Assembly: GCA_002633005.1 (NCBI GenBank)
Contig: NMRA01000056.1
Span: 71,165-135,164, forward strand
DNA from: Phoronis australis
Lineage: Eukaryota; Phoronida; Phoronidae
Direction of reading: 5' to 3'
DNA length: 64,000 nucleotides
The translations under genes were made by a program, and so were the position numbers. This document shows, piece after piece, positions 10,696-22,600 of this stretch. Within the stretch, counting starts at the first letter, position 1. Every line of letters begins with the position of its first letter. The notes below the pieces were generated by a model that was not told where the DNA came from, did not search any database, and saw nothing but the letters and a program-made list of their open reading frames with translations.

Positions 10696-12639
10696 TGAGT
10701 TGATGATTTCAGGAGTATAGATGTGAACTGAAATGTCTACAGTATGAATGAATAGAAAGATGGATCTCAATATATGCCTATGAATGCTGGATCGGAAATT
10801 TGTCATCGTTTTAATACAACGACACGAACATTACTACGATTCAGCAGGCTTGCAAAAACTTGCAAAGACATGCCTCAAAGCGCAGAGGCGGGGAATTATT
10901 GTTGTTAATTAAGGCGCTACTGTGTTGGATAACGACAATTTCTTGTAAGATGGATCAAGACTTAGGATTGATTAAGTTCTCACTTCCCGTTTACAAAGAA
11001 GCTCTTCTTTTAGCAAAGGACGCTGTTTGAAGAAGAATCAATAATTGATCTTGTGTCTTTGAAGAAATTCTGAAATGCCGTGTTCAGAAAAAAAAATTAG
11101 CACGCGTGCGATGAATGTGCGTTTCATCTTTTCAGATACCCAACTATTTTCCGGGTTGTTGTTTTCTATACTTCCATTTGTCGCTTCAAAAGTTACGATA
11201 GCCCAAGGCAAAGATTAAAATTTTAAACCCAGCTAATGCAACACGTAATTTATCCATTTCGTACTGACATTATTGTCGTCTCATACACTGCCAATAATTG
11301 AAGCTCCATGTGGGCGCTGAAAATTACTGTCGCCCAAAACATATCCTTGACGAAACGAAGAAAGGTTATGAGGATTGGTTAAGAAATTTTACGATATACC
11401 CCGCTGGGTTGAAGTAATAATCGGGGAAATTTAGCTCTTAATAATAGTTCAAAAAGTCAGGCAGAATGTGTACTTATGACGTTCGGTTCGCTTTATTGTT
11501 CCATACGCGGTTTATACATTCATTGCCTGTCCTTTATAATATCGTATTACACGCACCGAAAGGTTGTCATTTGGCGCAAACTAAAACCTGTTTCCCATCG
11601 TGCCATCAATTGTGAGATATATTCTCAAGTCAAGGCAAAGAATTGTAAACTCATTATTTTTTGCAAAAAGTGATTTCGCCCCGACATCGAGGAGTAAAAA
11701 ACATCCATCTCAGGCGTGAGGGTAGAGTGAGTTAGTCAGAACATATTTAAAAGGAATACTGTCGGTTTTACGTATTTGAGAATGTTGTTGGATGGGATAC
11801 ACTTCCTGGAATTAGTACCTTGGGTACACAGGATTATGGCTACAAAACAACACCTGCCGCATTGTTTTTTTATTTTGTTGTGATTTTATTATAAATCGAC
11901 AATTCTCAGCCTTGTTCAGCAAACATTCGCTGAAATCAAGGCCGACGAAGTTACCAATTAAATACTTTGCGACATGTAATTTTATCGATTTACCTCCGCT
12001 ATGTTTGGCGGGAGTCCACGATTTGGATAGGCGCTGAGGCTGAAATCACCTGAAAATGACTTTTCTTGCTGATAGTGTCCCTTCCGAGACGATCTTACGC
12101 TATCTGTTCAGTATGTTTTTTAAAGTTACGTATTCTCAGTTGTTACAAAGTTGTTAAAATTCTTTTTAAGTCTGCTTCTCAATGTATTTGATTTATGTTC
12201 AACAAATTAATCTTGTGTATTGGTCCATTTCACCTCGCCAGTAGACTTAGGACAGTTTATGTGTTACAGTGCTTTACGCGGAAATACTATACAATAATTG
12301 GTCAACATTTACGTTCTTATACTACACTTTAGACTTCAAAATGTGATAATAAGTGGCGCACTGCCCTTAGTTGAAGCGGCACAATTGGTTTGACGGCGGA
12401 AAAACTAATTTTGAGGATTATTTTTAGGTAGAAGTGAATTCTCAAAGTCGCATTTATCAGAGCTCTAAAACAGCAAAATCTGTTTCTGTTTTTATGATTC
12501 TATTACTCAAACCGCTGTTTCTTAACAATGGCTGGCAGTCTCAGCTAATTGAAATCGAGGCGACAACCTCATCAACTGTTTCGTTGCTAGTCACCGTGAA
12601 AATGATCGACGCAGGCAATGTGTTGTGCTGATTGGAACC
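10696..12639. other. 3' flank of the ankyrin gene, no further gene seen
   Basis: Presumably holds the 3' UTR. I see no AATAAA close to the stop; an ATTAAA variant lies at about 11214. The rest is AT-rich with unremarkable short frames. Confidence 0.4.
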
Positions 12640-13028
12640 GGTGTCACGGGAAATAAATTTCCGTAGGAAATAAGTTTGCCAGTAAGAAGTTCCCTGAAGC
12701 ATTCGTTCACGGAAAACACAACAGTTAGTTATATGTGTCCTGTTCATAAATGAATAACTGTTCATCAATTTTGTTATCGTATTTTCTTGGATTCTGCAGT
12801 TACTTGAGGGTCCTATAGTTATCAAAATAATCTGAATTTGAGCCAGATCAGTGCTGGGTATTCCTTAGGTTTTTAACTTACTGATTTGATGCAAAAACCA
12901 GATAGTGGCAAATACTGACTTACTCAGATGAAAACTCTTCGTATATCCTCTAATAAATAGAAAAGAGATGTATTCGTAAGAGAAGTCAGGAAACTTATTT
13001 CCTAGGGAAACTTATTTCCGGTGACACC
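12640..13028. mobile_element. TIR element (389 bp), nonautonomous DNA transposon
   Basis: Left end GGTGTCACGGGAAATAA and right end, reverse-complemented, GGTGTCACCGGAAATAA match for about 40 bp (through TTTCC(G/C)TAGGAAATAAGTTT). The interior is AT-rich and non-coding. The GGTGTCAC termini do not point me to a known superfamily, and I see no unambiguous target duplication. Confidence 0.75.
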
Positions 13029-14573
13029 AGCGTGAAGAAAGCCAAAGGCTAATCAATATGTGAGAAAAGAAGCGAAGAGCCAAAGCACATTGGATGATTA
13101 ACATATCCAGCTCAACTTGACAATAAGCAAGTGGGAACGACATCGAACTCTGGAATGTCGCGCAAAATGTAGTCAGTTGGACTGGAGTTTGTTTCCCGGG
13201 AATCCGGGACTGGACTTTGATCACTGGGTAAGCCTGAGTATTCCCGGCGTCTTTATGGAGTTTATAGCCACGAGTCTTGGGATTTGTACCAACAGTACTA
13301 CAGATAAACCTGTGTGTTACTAATTTGTACTGCTGGTAGGGTGTTTGCTGGTTCGGGATTCATGGCTGCACAGGTGTTTTAGAAGGTCTTAGCTGGATAT
13401 TTAGAGGAACACCCATGGATGATCGTTTCCACCTCCTGAGTTCTCATCGATCGGAAGATACTGAAATAGTAATACACTAGCGTAAAAAACAATCAACGCC
13501 ATAGTTCAGTAGTCTCTCTTCTACGCAAAATGTGTACCGTCTTCAACAAAATTTAAATTACAATTCTGTATGCGTTAGTGTTTCTTTATTTACTAATGTA
13601 CACTGATTTTAGAAAATGTTGACCTGACAGCGCCATTCCACTGTGGCGGCCATTTCATTAGTGAGACAAAATTAAACTTAAAATTCTGGGATAGATTTCG
13701 CTTTTATCTGAAAAATTGATAGCATGTTGGATGAGCTTTTATGGTCTCTTGTATCTAGTTGTTAGATTAACAAAGTACCTCAAACATCCCGCGGGTCTGG
13801 AGCACTTGGTGCACACGTTTAGTATTTCAAACTATACCGTACACAATGCAATGGGCGTTCGTCCGCCTTTACTTAAATCCAATTTGCAAAGGATTCGCGA
13901 TTAATCTCACTAACACAGTTTCTATCAAAAACACCCGCCCGTTTAAAGGTACTCTTTCCGAGTCTTTCAAGTTTAAAAGCTATGAAAGGAATTTGACTGC
14001 AAATCAATGAATCCAAATGAAGTTAAAGCTTAACTGCAAAATGATGCTCTTTTAAAACAAAATAAAATGTTTTCAAACTCATCAGAGTTAAATGTGAAAA
14101 TTCAAAAATAATTCTGCACTTTCTTGCGGAGCACCAGCAAAATGGCCGCCACGATTGGCAATATTGAACTTCTCACTTTTTCCTGAACTGCCAGTAAATG
14201 ACACGTATATATGCAGGGCCGTAAGACCAAATGTTCCTTTATCAGTTAGGATTGTTTCTCCATTGGTGAAACTCTTCAAAGAATGTTTTTAAACGTTAAA
14301 TATTTCCATTCAAAACGAATGCCCAAAGTAGAAAAGTATCTAAGGAATGCACTACAACGACTGTTACTCCTATTCCAACCGTGGTATATTAATGGTGCAC
14401 TTCCTTTTAGATAAAGAATTAGTTTTATCACTAAATTATAAATGTTTCGTAAATTACAGCTCTGTCAGTGTTTCTATGGTTACAAAAAGTGAAATTCGTA
14501 GTTATCGTCACCTCCAATCAATTCAGCACCTGAAATTCAAAAAGTAAACTAAATATTTTATGTAGAACTTTGT
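13029..14573. other. No recognised gene
   Basis: AT-rich. A small palindromic patch around TTTCCCGGGAATCCGGGA lies at about 13191-13208. No exon or transposon could be recognised. Confidence 0.4.
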
Positions 14574-15455
14574 TCATCGAAAAATGATGACATGTTGAAA
14601 GAGTGGGAATAAGTATTGAATAAAATGCGAAGGTCCATTTGATGAACTTGAAGAGAAATGGATGGAATAAAGTATATTTAACGACTAATAGTCATTCGTG
14701 GAGGTCCCATGCATTTAGAAACCACAGATACTTCAAGAAAGAAATGCACGGGCTACAAAAGGCCATGACCTAAGGATACAAGAATCCCTAAAAGCTATGT
14801 CGACCCTATTGGCAGACACTACCACTGGGTTGATGACACAATCGGAATTTTAATAGAAACAACAAACCACGCAGGCTATGTGTATTTTCCCGGTATCATC
14901 CATCGAAATTTGGTGGAACTCGGAATTCCGGCAATTCGTGTCCCAATGGAAAAATACACGAGATTACTTCCACCAATTTTCACATGGGAACGACACTATT
15001 ACCTTCGAGTATACACACTGCAAAGATGGATTACGTAACAAGATATTGTGTCTCAAGCTATCGTCAAGGGGCGGAATTGGATGGAAGTCGAACACTGGTC
15101 AGGAACTCAGGGTGGTGTTCTTGACTTTTTGTTGAAAAATTCTACAGCTTCAATGGATTTCAGCGATTCGATTAGCGATTTATCAGATCATCGTCAAGTG
15201 AAATGACGGCAAACCACGAGCTAGACATTGGTACATTCACAATAATTAATTGAGTCATTTGAAATAATTAGGCCAATTACGTTCCAATTGATTATCAATG
15301 CCGAGATATGAGCCCACGATCTTCTGATTTACATGTGATATTAGTGACGTAATTAACTAGTTTAGACTATTAATTATTGGCTACACCTGATTTACTTCGA
15401 TCGGTGGTTCAGCCGACTCAACAGGGTAAGACATCTGATTGGTACGTCAGCCGGA
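14574..15455. repeat. 883-bp direct duplication, copy 1
   Basis: Repeated at 15457-16338 with a constant offset of 883, no net length change and roughly two dozen single-base differences (about 2-3%). A lone N at 15456 separates the copies. This is what two alleles of one locus placed end to end by an assembler would look like; a true tandem duplication is the alternative. Confidence 0.92.
14709..15206 (+). pseudogene. Decayed coding-like frame, family unknown (copy 1)
   Basis: One frame spans 166 codons with only two internal stops, TGA at 14766 and TAA at 15036, ending at TGA 15204. About eight stops would be expected by chance. The text reads protein-like, for example GRHYHWVDDTIGILIETTNH, then FPGIIHRNLVELGIP, TWERHYYLRVYTLQRW and, after the second stop, EHWSGTQGGVLDFLLKNS. 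I do not recognise the family. The same two stops occur in the second copy, while most differences between the copies change residues, so the frame is probably no longer under selection. It could be a transposon remnant or a degraded host exon. Confidence 0.45.
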
Positions 15456-15456
15456 N
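15456..15456. other. Ambiguous base at the duplication junction
   Basis: Single N exactly between the two 883-bp copies, suggesting a contig join rather than ordinary sequence uncertainty. Confidence 0.95.
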
Positions 15457-16338
15457 TCATCGAAAAATGATAACATGTTGAAAAAGTGGGAATAAGTATT
15501 GAATAAAATGTGAAGGTCCATTTGATGAACTTGAAAAGAAATGAATGGAATAAAGTATATTTAACGACTAATAGTCATTCGTGGAGGTCCCATGTATTTA
15601 GAAACCACAGATACTTCAAGAAAGAAATGCACGGGCTACAAAAGGCCATGACCTAAGGATACAAGAATCCCTAAAAGCTATGTCGCCCCCATTGCCAGAC
15701 ACTACCACTGGGCTGATGACACAATCGGAATTTTAATAGAAACAAAAAACCACGCAGGCTATGTGTATTTTCCCAGTATCATCCATCGAAATTTAGTGGA
15801 ACTCAGAATTCCGGCAGTTCGTGTCCCAATGCAAAAATACACGAGATTACTTCCACCAATTTTCACATGGGAACGACACTATTACCTTCGAATATACACA
15901 CTGCAAAGATGGATTACGTAACAAGATATTGTGTCTCAAGCTATCGTCAAGGGGCGGAATTGGATGGAAGTCGAACACTGGTCAGGAACTCAGGGTGGTG
16001 TTCTCGACTTTTTGTTGAAAAATTCTACATCTTCAATGGATTTCAGCGATTCGATGAGCGATTTATCAGATCATCGTCAAGTGAAATGACGGCAAACCAC
16101 GAGCTAGTCATTGGTACATTCACAATAATTAATTGGGTCATTTGAAATAATTAGGCCAATTACGTTCCAATTGATTATCAATGCCGAGATATGAACCCAC
16201 GATCTTCTGATTTACATGTGATATTAGTGACGTAATTAACTAGTTTAGACTATTAATTATTGGCTACACCTGATTTACTTCGATCGGTGGTTCAGCCGAC
16301 TCAACAGGGTAAGACATCTGATTGGTACGTCAGCCGGA
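15457..16338. repeat. 883-bp direct duplication, copy 2
   Basis: Second copy of 14574-15455. Sequence after 16338 (AAGTCGTCC...) is unique, as is sequence before 14574, so the repeat unit is bounded exactly by the N. Confidence 0.92.
15592..16089 (+). pseudogene. Decayed coding-like frame, family unknown (copy 2)
   Basis: Same frame as in copy 1, with both internal stops conserved (TGA at 15649, TAA at 15919; end TGA at 16087). Substitutions relative to copy 1 are largely residue-changing (Asp to Ala, Gly to Ala, Gly to Arg, Glu to Gln), as expected for non-functional sequence. Confidence 0.45.
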
Positions 16339-16456
16339 AGTCGTCCTCTGGGCCAGCTAAAACCGTTACACGAGGGAACAGTTATCGTTACGGTGCGAGT
16401 TGTCACGGCGCGACTTGCAATGCATTTGCCCATTATATCACAAACTGCCTCCCGTT

Positions 16457-16585
16457 CAGTAACGCTAGGACCTCGCTAAAAAGCAAGACTTCGCGAGATT
16501 ACGTGAGATATTGCCGTGTATTTTAAATGAAAACACGTGACTTTGACTAGGTTTTAGGTAGGTCTTAGCGTAGGTCCTAGCGTCT
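16457..16585 (+). mobile_element. MITE family A, copy 2 (best preserved)
   Basis: Starts CAGTAACGCTAGGACCTCGC, ends TTAGCGTAGGTCCTAGCGTCT-like, with terminal inverted repeats around ACGCTAGGACCTACGCTA and the shared middle GAGATTACGTGAGATATTGCC ... CACGTGACTTTGACTAGGTT. The palindromic ends and three copies identify a small nonautonomous DNA transposon. Confidence 0.82.
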
Positions 16586-18214
16586 ACTAAACGCACGCCC
16601 GGATCAGCATGAGTCATTTACACGAAAACTGTATGCGTAACTATGCTCGTATAAACAATAGCGAACTTCCAAACCACCTGGACGGATCACTTGTTGCGCT
16701 ATTACGCAAGCGTAACAGAGATGATCCCTTCCACCTCAGTTGCCTCAGTTTGTGTTAAGACGTCTAATGAACCTGGAGCAGCTGATCAGAGTGCAACTCG
16801 ATCGCTCTACCTCTCAAACCGTTGTCAGAAGTGGCCGCCGCGGTCATTGTCAACTTGCCCTGTGTCAGTCGTGTTCACACACACACACACTTGCACCCGA
16901 TCAGCTGTTCCGTGTTAGCTGCTCCGTGACAACCGTCTCCCGTGTAAATGCAGCTAATACAATCAAGTGCGCGGGCGCCATCTAGTCAAAATTAATTTCG
17001 GGAAGTTATAAACCAGCGCAAGATCATTCTAGAAATGTTTACCATGCCACAAGACTTTTATTTCGTCGGGTATAGATAATGGCACAAAAACGAACCTGTT
17101 CGCACAAACAAATTTCAATTTGTTAAAAGTGAATATGAGTGCTCCTGTTGTTTTTCCAGCGGTGGGTAAATGCGATGTATAACGCCACTGAAGGTTGTTA
17201 TGCGACAACTATCTTGACGCGGATGTTGGTGCAGTGCGGGAACAACTGAACAACAAACGATCCCTCTGGCTAGACAATTATTTTGAAGAGTTGCCCTTGT
17301 TGTTATAATTGATTCTGGAATCATTTTACGTCTGTTGCTGATACTAAAAAACTCCTATTCACAAACAAGCTGTGTGAAAAAACGGGTACAATTTCCATAC
17401 TCAAACTCTATATCATATCATTTTTTACCATTTTCTATGCTACTTTAGCACGCACTCAAGGTGTGTGTATTCGAGTATAATATAACGGTTTAGGAAGATG
17501 ATTTTCCAGCTCAAGTTTTCTACCAACTCGATTAGTTCAAATTTGAGATTTCGAGCTCGTACTCAATTTTGTAGCTTTAATGCGGAGTTCACCGAGTGCC
17601 AACAAGGACTACACATCCATCCACGTGAACCATAATACACTGGAGCACAGAATAATTGAAAACTATCTCCAAGTTATTTCTGAAATGAACAAAAGTCCTA
17701 GTTTGCTGAGTTCGGGGGTTAGACCCCGCTCGTTGAATCAAGTTTATTATAATGTGCTTGTACAATTTTCCTAGCAATTGCATTGTATTCTTCTGCCAAA
17801 AACAAAGTAAGCTTAACCATCCACACGATCGTTGAAACCTGCGTAAACAGAGCCCAACCCACCTTCAAAGACTGGCAGGTCTGTCAAAAAAGACATTTCT
17901 CAATCGAAAATCAGTTTTTACACATCGGTTTTAAAGCTATACTGGGTTCGGGACTCCATCCGACTTTATAAGTTTCATTTTTTATAAATTACATTCAGCT
18001 TTCTCACAACAAAAGCTGCTGGCATCACAAAGAATTTGGTCAAAGCCAGAATTCCCCTCTCCAAAATGGCGCTCTACATTTTAAAGCGACTGTAAAACTT
18101 CTTGTGAGGTTTATGAATCAGGCTTTGCTTCTCGATGAAACCTGTGTTTCAATTACTTTTTGACCAAAAATTTGCTTTATCGAATGTTCAGTTGAATCTA
18201 CAGAATAAAAAAAT
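16586..18214. other. No recognised gene; CA repeat and CTCF-like motif
   Basis: CpG-richer sequence at 16680-16985 includes a short (CA)n run at about 16875-16891 and GGCGCCATCTAG at 16974-16985 (CTCF-like on the minus strand). No exon could be supported. From 17000 the sequence is AT-rich. Confidence 0.35.
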
Positions 18215-18610
18215 AGACGAGACGGTATGGCAAGACATAGACATAGGAAAATGTGACCTTTGACCTTTGATATAAACAAACCAATGGCGACTTCAAACAC
18301 CAGCAAGTCCTATTAAAAGGAAATTGATGTAATTCCTAACTGTTTAAAATTAGTTATAAAGGTATCGTAGTAGTCAAATATATTCTAAAATGCACCTGGA
18401 ATTATTTTTAGGAAATTGCTTTCAAGTTGGAGGGGGATTGGAAGCTCTGAGGTGAATACAGCTTTTATCTATTATAAAAAACGTGAATTTTGTGATTTTT
18501 TCTGAAAATTCCCTTGTTTAAAAGATATTTTTGATGAGCTTTGGCGTTCCACACTTCCGTTATAAATTGGTAGCCGTTTACATGTATTAAATTTAACCAC
18601 GAAAAAAGTT
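18215..18610 (+). repeat. Interspersed repeat D, copy 2
   Basis: Same orientation as 8650-8995; shares GGTATGGCAAGACATA, AATGTGACCTTTGACC, GCGACTTCAA and CGTGAATTTTGTGA blocks. Non-coding and diverged. Confidence 0.65.
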
Positions 18611-19601
18611 TCAATTTCTTTGAAGAATGGTCAAAAACACAAGCGAATGATTCTCAGTTTAAGACACGCACATATCTAAGGTATAGCCACAAAGCTCCCA
18701 GTATAGAAAAAAAATTCTTAGAAGTAACGCATTGCGTCGGGAACACGTACGCAAGCAAGAGCAGACGCATTCACAGGCAACAAAATACCACCAAAAGCTA
18801 CTAATTCGCTACTCATCATAGCACTCATGGATATTATCTTATCTAAGAACAGTTGTGATTTAAAATATGACGAAACAGATTTTCGTTGCCTTACTGCTCC
18901 ATGGAGATCATTACTAGCTTTTCGATGAGCACGAAACACTACTGCCGAAAGATGTTCATCTACAGTACAAATATATCATCGGTTTCGCCCAAAGGTCCGG
19001 ACTGTCACCATTGCGTTTTCAACGACCCAGCTTCTTTGTCAAATTTCATCCGTACTTTATTCAGCCGGAAAACTGCAGACAATGGCGCTAATTTTGACTT
19101 TTATTGAGGCACGCACTGACAACAGAATTCCCCAATGTATCATTCTCCTTTGTTTGAATTTAAGATTTCCAAGCATTGTTCAGCGAAGATCTTTAGATAG
19201 GGGAAAGTGCTACTTTCCAAATCTATTTTAGAGTATTTACTTAAAGGATCAAAATATTTACGTTAGGTTGCAAATGCTTAATGAGGTCAACTCAGTACCA
19301 TTTCTTAAAGTGGCGTACATATTTTATTCGCCAAGCATTTACTGTCATACATTCAAATATATGTCCGTTTAAACTTAATCGTAGGTTCGTCATTCGATGC
19401 TGTGAAAGTCACGGAATAGTGGATATTATAGAGGTTTCGCAAGGTGAACGTGAATTATCACGCATATATATAATTGCGCGTGCCTATTCACGTTACGGTA
19501 AGATAAATGGGTTTCGCAACAGCGACTAAATGTTAACGTGACGTAATATCAGTATCCACCTGCTGAGGCCACAGCCCTAACAATGAGATCTGGGTAGAGT
19601 T
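18611..19601. other. No recognised gene
   Basis: AT-rich with short open frames on both strands and no recognisable motif. A small inverted repeat around CGTGAATTATCACGCATATATA lies near 19449-19470. Confidence 0.35.
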
Positions 19602-19708
19602 CAGTAACGCTGGGACCTACGCTAGGACCTCACTAAAATTTAAGCCTTCGCGAGATTACGTGAGATATTACCATGTATTTTAAATGAGAACACGTGACTT
19701 TGGCTGGA
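19602..19708 (+). mobile_element. MITE family A, copy 3 (3'-truncated)
   Basis: Shows the fuller left end CAGTAACGCTGGGACCTACG, then CTAGGACCTCACTAAAA, GAGATTACGTGAGATATTACC and CACGTGACTTTGGCTGG, then stops; the right inverted repeat is missing. Confidence 0.78.
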
Positions 19709-20478
19709 TTTTTTATCATCAAGACAGCTACTGAACACTACCCTGGTGTGAGCAAACAATACAAAAAAAAAAAACACAATAGGGTAGCTAATTCATCACA
19801 AAGGAACTAAATTTTATACGAAAACGTCTTAGTTTGCCAAACGTTCCAATTTCCAAATTCTTATTTAAAGGCGCTCTTAGTACACCCTCTTTTCCAATGT
19901 AAAGGGTCTTGTTTGATGTCCCCGTTGCCGTCCATATTCATAGTTCTACATTTAATTGTTAATTCACTCACTTTGGATAACCATAGAGATGATTCAGGTT
20001 CGTGTATGAAAGGATCATATGGATTTTTCGTTTGAACCGAAATTGAAAAATTAGGAAATCGAACCGATTTTCGATGTTTCAATTTTTCGTTTTTCAAATT
20101 TCTCCGGCAAATCGAAAATTGAGTTAATTATTGATTTTTCCGTTTTGTGAAGAAATGAACATCGTTTTTGCTCCAAATAACTTGTAAAGTGCTGAGTTCA
20201 GAACATTAAGAAAACGGCTGAATTTTAGACTTTTCGTTAAGGCACATTTCTTATCCAGCCCTATGATAAAACCATGGCAACTGTCGATTGTTTTGATTTA
20301 AATACTATCGTTATACGTCTGCAAAACTTGCAGGGATATTTTTGGGGCCGCGTACCGCGTCATTGGTGAAAAAGTAACTTTGGAGCACGTGACTGTGGTT
20401 TGCCTCTACACCAATCATTAGCCCCAAACAGAAATATCAGACGAAATTACGCGCGTGAAAAATGGCGCCCAAGAAAAA
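19709..20478. other. No recognised gene
   Basis: AT-rich; A-run at 19764-19774. Around 20030-20160 repeated phrases with AATCGAAAA/TTTTTCGTTTT suggest a simple degenerate repeat. Confidence 0.35.
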
Positions 20479-20769
20479 TTAAGGAATTATTTTACGAAAC
20501 ACATTGACTTCCGACGCCGTCTTGTCCAAGCAGTGTAACTGGGAAAGTCTCATGTAATGATCGTAGTTGAAATTCATGAATCGTAGAGATTGACCTAAAG
20601 CCTCTCGTGGACACCAATTAGCAATAAAACACCGGGTATAAGCGGTGTGAGCAAGAAGTGACACTCCTTGGTGTGAGTCTCCAATAAATGCTAGGTTTCC
20701 TAAAATGCGCGGAAACATATTATTAAGGCACTCTTTTATCAAGCATTCGCGGGCAATACTCGTTGACAT
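20479..20769 (-). CDS. Unrecognised 96-residue open frame
   Basis: From ATG at 20769 (A at -3: ACCATGTCA) to TAA at 20479-20481, with the same frame open further upstream to about 20900. The sequence is varied and not repeat-like (MSTSIARECLIKECL, then AFIGDSHQGVSLLAH, then RFMNFNYDHYMRLSQLHCLD). It is Cys- and His-containing, with no signal peptide or membrane span. The GDSH tetrapeptide resembles block I of SGNH hydrolases, but nothing after it supports that. It could be a real small gene, an exon, or chance. Confidence 0.25.
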   Translation of the reverse strand: MSTSIARECLIKECLNNMFPRILGNLAFIGDSHQGVSLLAHTAYTRCFIANWCPREALGQSLRFMNFNYDHYMRLSQLHCLDKTASEVNVFRKIIP

Positions 20770-21950
20770 GGTGATGAAGGCAGCAGAACGCGACAAACAC
20801 TGAGGAGCGGGTGTTTGATTCCTGTCTGGACAAAAAACACTGACCAAAGTTCTACAACACTTCTCATGGCGTCTTGCCAAAACGTGTTGCGGGAGTCATC
20901 AATAAACGACACGCCCGGGGCCAGGGTGCTGTTGAACGAATATTCTCTTCTTAAAGTTAATTATAAATATCAATGCCTTTGTTGGTCTTACTCTTAAGCT
21001 TACACAGGGTGTAGCACAGTCGCAATCTGGAGTAATGGGAAAACTTGCTGCCAGAATTTATGTTAAAAATATCCACAAAACATTTGAAACATTTTAAATA
21101 GTTTAATGGTTGGGATTTAGAAAAAATGCCATTGGGTAGGTTTTTATAAGAAAGGGAATGAAGAAAACACCCAGATCAATGCAAGCTCTGTGTACTACTA
21201 GAGGTGTTTAAACACAAGCAAATCTAAATCATGCAAACAATGCAAGAAAAACCCACGAAAACATGAACGGCAGACACAAAAATTGATGATCCACAGGTCT
21301 TCAAGTTGACTCATAGATTTGAGATTCTGTGGTCCAGTTAAAACATTTTTCTAAAATGAACCCTGAACATGGACTGTTCCAATGTCTTCTCCGAGCATCC
21401 CATGGAAGTTTTATAAAATCTCTCCTCAACGTTTTGGGTAAAAATAAAAAAAAAACAATCTCTTAGTTGACTAACCGGACGAGTGATCGCTGTGCGATCG
21501 AAAGCCCAAACATATGGGCGGCGTATCATAGAGGGCGTATTTCAATGCTGCACCACCCATGATATTCTCCTTCCGTGGATTATTTAACGGAAAATGAAAG
21601 AATTATTGACTTCATACTCGGCCAATGTGTTGGTCATTATCCCCTTATTGGAGGTCTGAACACCAGCATACTGACCTCTGTGAAAATTAATGATTGTATA
21701 TTTACTTTTTCCAAAGCTTGTATTCACATTTGTTTTTTATAATGTTTTGTACCTATGTTGTGTGAAAAGTCCTTTGAAAAAGGTTGTTCGTGGTGCTTTA
21801 AAATCAATGAAAAAACGTAATTGTTTACTATATTTATATCAACAGAAATCACTTGATGACCTGCGATCTGATCCATTTCGAGGATGAAATTTTGGAACAC
21901 AAATTGTAACTCTTGACTAACAATTGATTGGTCATGTTCGTAGCCGAGGG
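20770..21950. other. No recognised gene
   Basis: AT-rich sequence. No splice-bounded exon or transposon could be recognised. Confidence 0.35.
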
Positions 21951-22012
21951 GGGATGCAGTGCGGTGCAGGGCAGTGTCGTGCGGTGCAGTGTGATGTGGG
22001 GCAGGGCGGGGC
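21951..22012. repeat. GC-rich minisatellite of GCAGTGCGGT-type units
   Basis: Diverged 5-10-bp units (GCAGTG, GCGGTG, GCAGGG) run up to an N at 22013. The array lies in AT-rich sequence and the N probably marks an unresolved or collapsed repeat. Confidence 0.75.
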
Positions 22013-22013
22013 N

Positions 22014-22489
22014 CTCGGATCCCTCGGGCTTAAGTCTTCGTATTTGTAGCAATCGTGAAGGTTTATAATCCACGATCTTTCAGATACAGTGTCTGATATG
22101 TTTCCACAGTACACTGGCACAGCTCTATAAAAGTTCGTAGAAACTATCATCTGGGATACGTTCCGTAGGTAAAGATTCTTTCGCTGAGAAATATGAGATC
22201 ACGGAAGACCATGCAAATGACGTGGCGAGGTAATTCGAAATTTTACTCGCGTATGATTAACACAATGGCCGCTAAGCTGCAAAAATATTATGCTGTTTGA
22301 CCACCCTCCATACGGTACTTCAGCGTATTTAGGCCCAAAAATATTATCTTAAGTTGCACCTATGAATATTAGGCGTACTTGAGCTAAAAACATGAAGTAC
22401 AATTTTAAATAGCTTGTGCGTGCGTGAAAAAAAAGGTAGATGTCGAAGTGTTATTGCCGTCTCCGGTCGTCGAAAAAACTGAGTTTCAT
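22014..22489. other. No recognised gene
   Basis: AT-rich sequence after the N; nothing specific seen. Confidence 0.35.
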
Positions 22490-22600
22490 CAGATTTACTG
22501 CTATTGTTCGACCCTGAGGATGATTTCTAGGCCCTAGAGAAGAACTAACATTTCGGTAGTGCTTTAGATCATCATCAGGCTCGGCGCCGCGCCATGACAA
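22490..22600 (-). mobile_element. Penelope-like element tail remnant (possible)
   Basis: On the minus strand the stretch reads CTGATGATGATC ... CTACCGAAATGTTAG ... GGGCCTAGAAATCATCCTCAGG. The CTGATGA ... CGAAA(C/T)G pairing resembles the terminal tails of Penelope-like elements, which often carry hammerhead-type motifs. Stem II between the two core boxes does not pair well here, so any ribozyme would be dead. Confidence 0.35.

Noticed and set aside
20647-20769. GDSH motif suggesting an SGNH hydrolase
   Set aside because: A tetrapeptide alone is not evidence; no other SGNH blocks follow before the stop.
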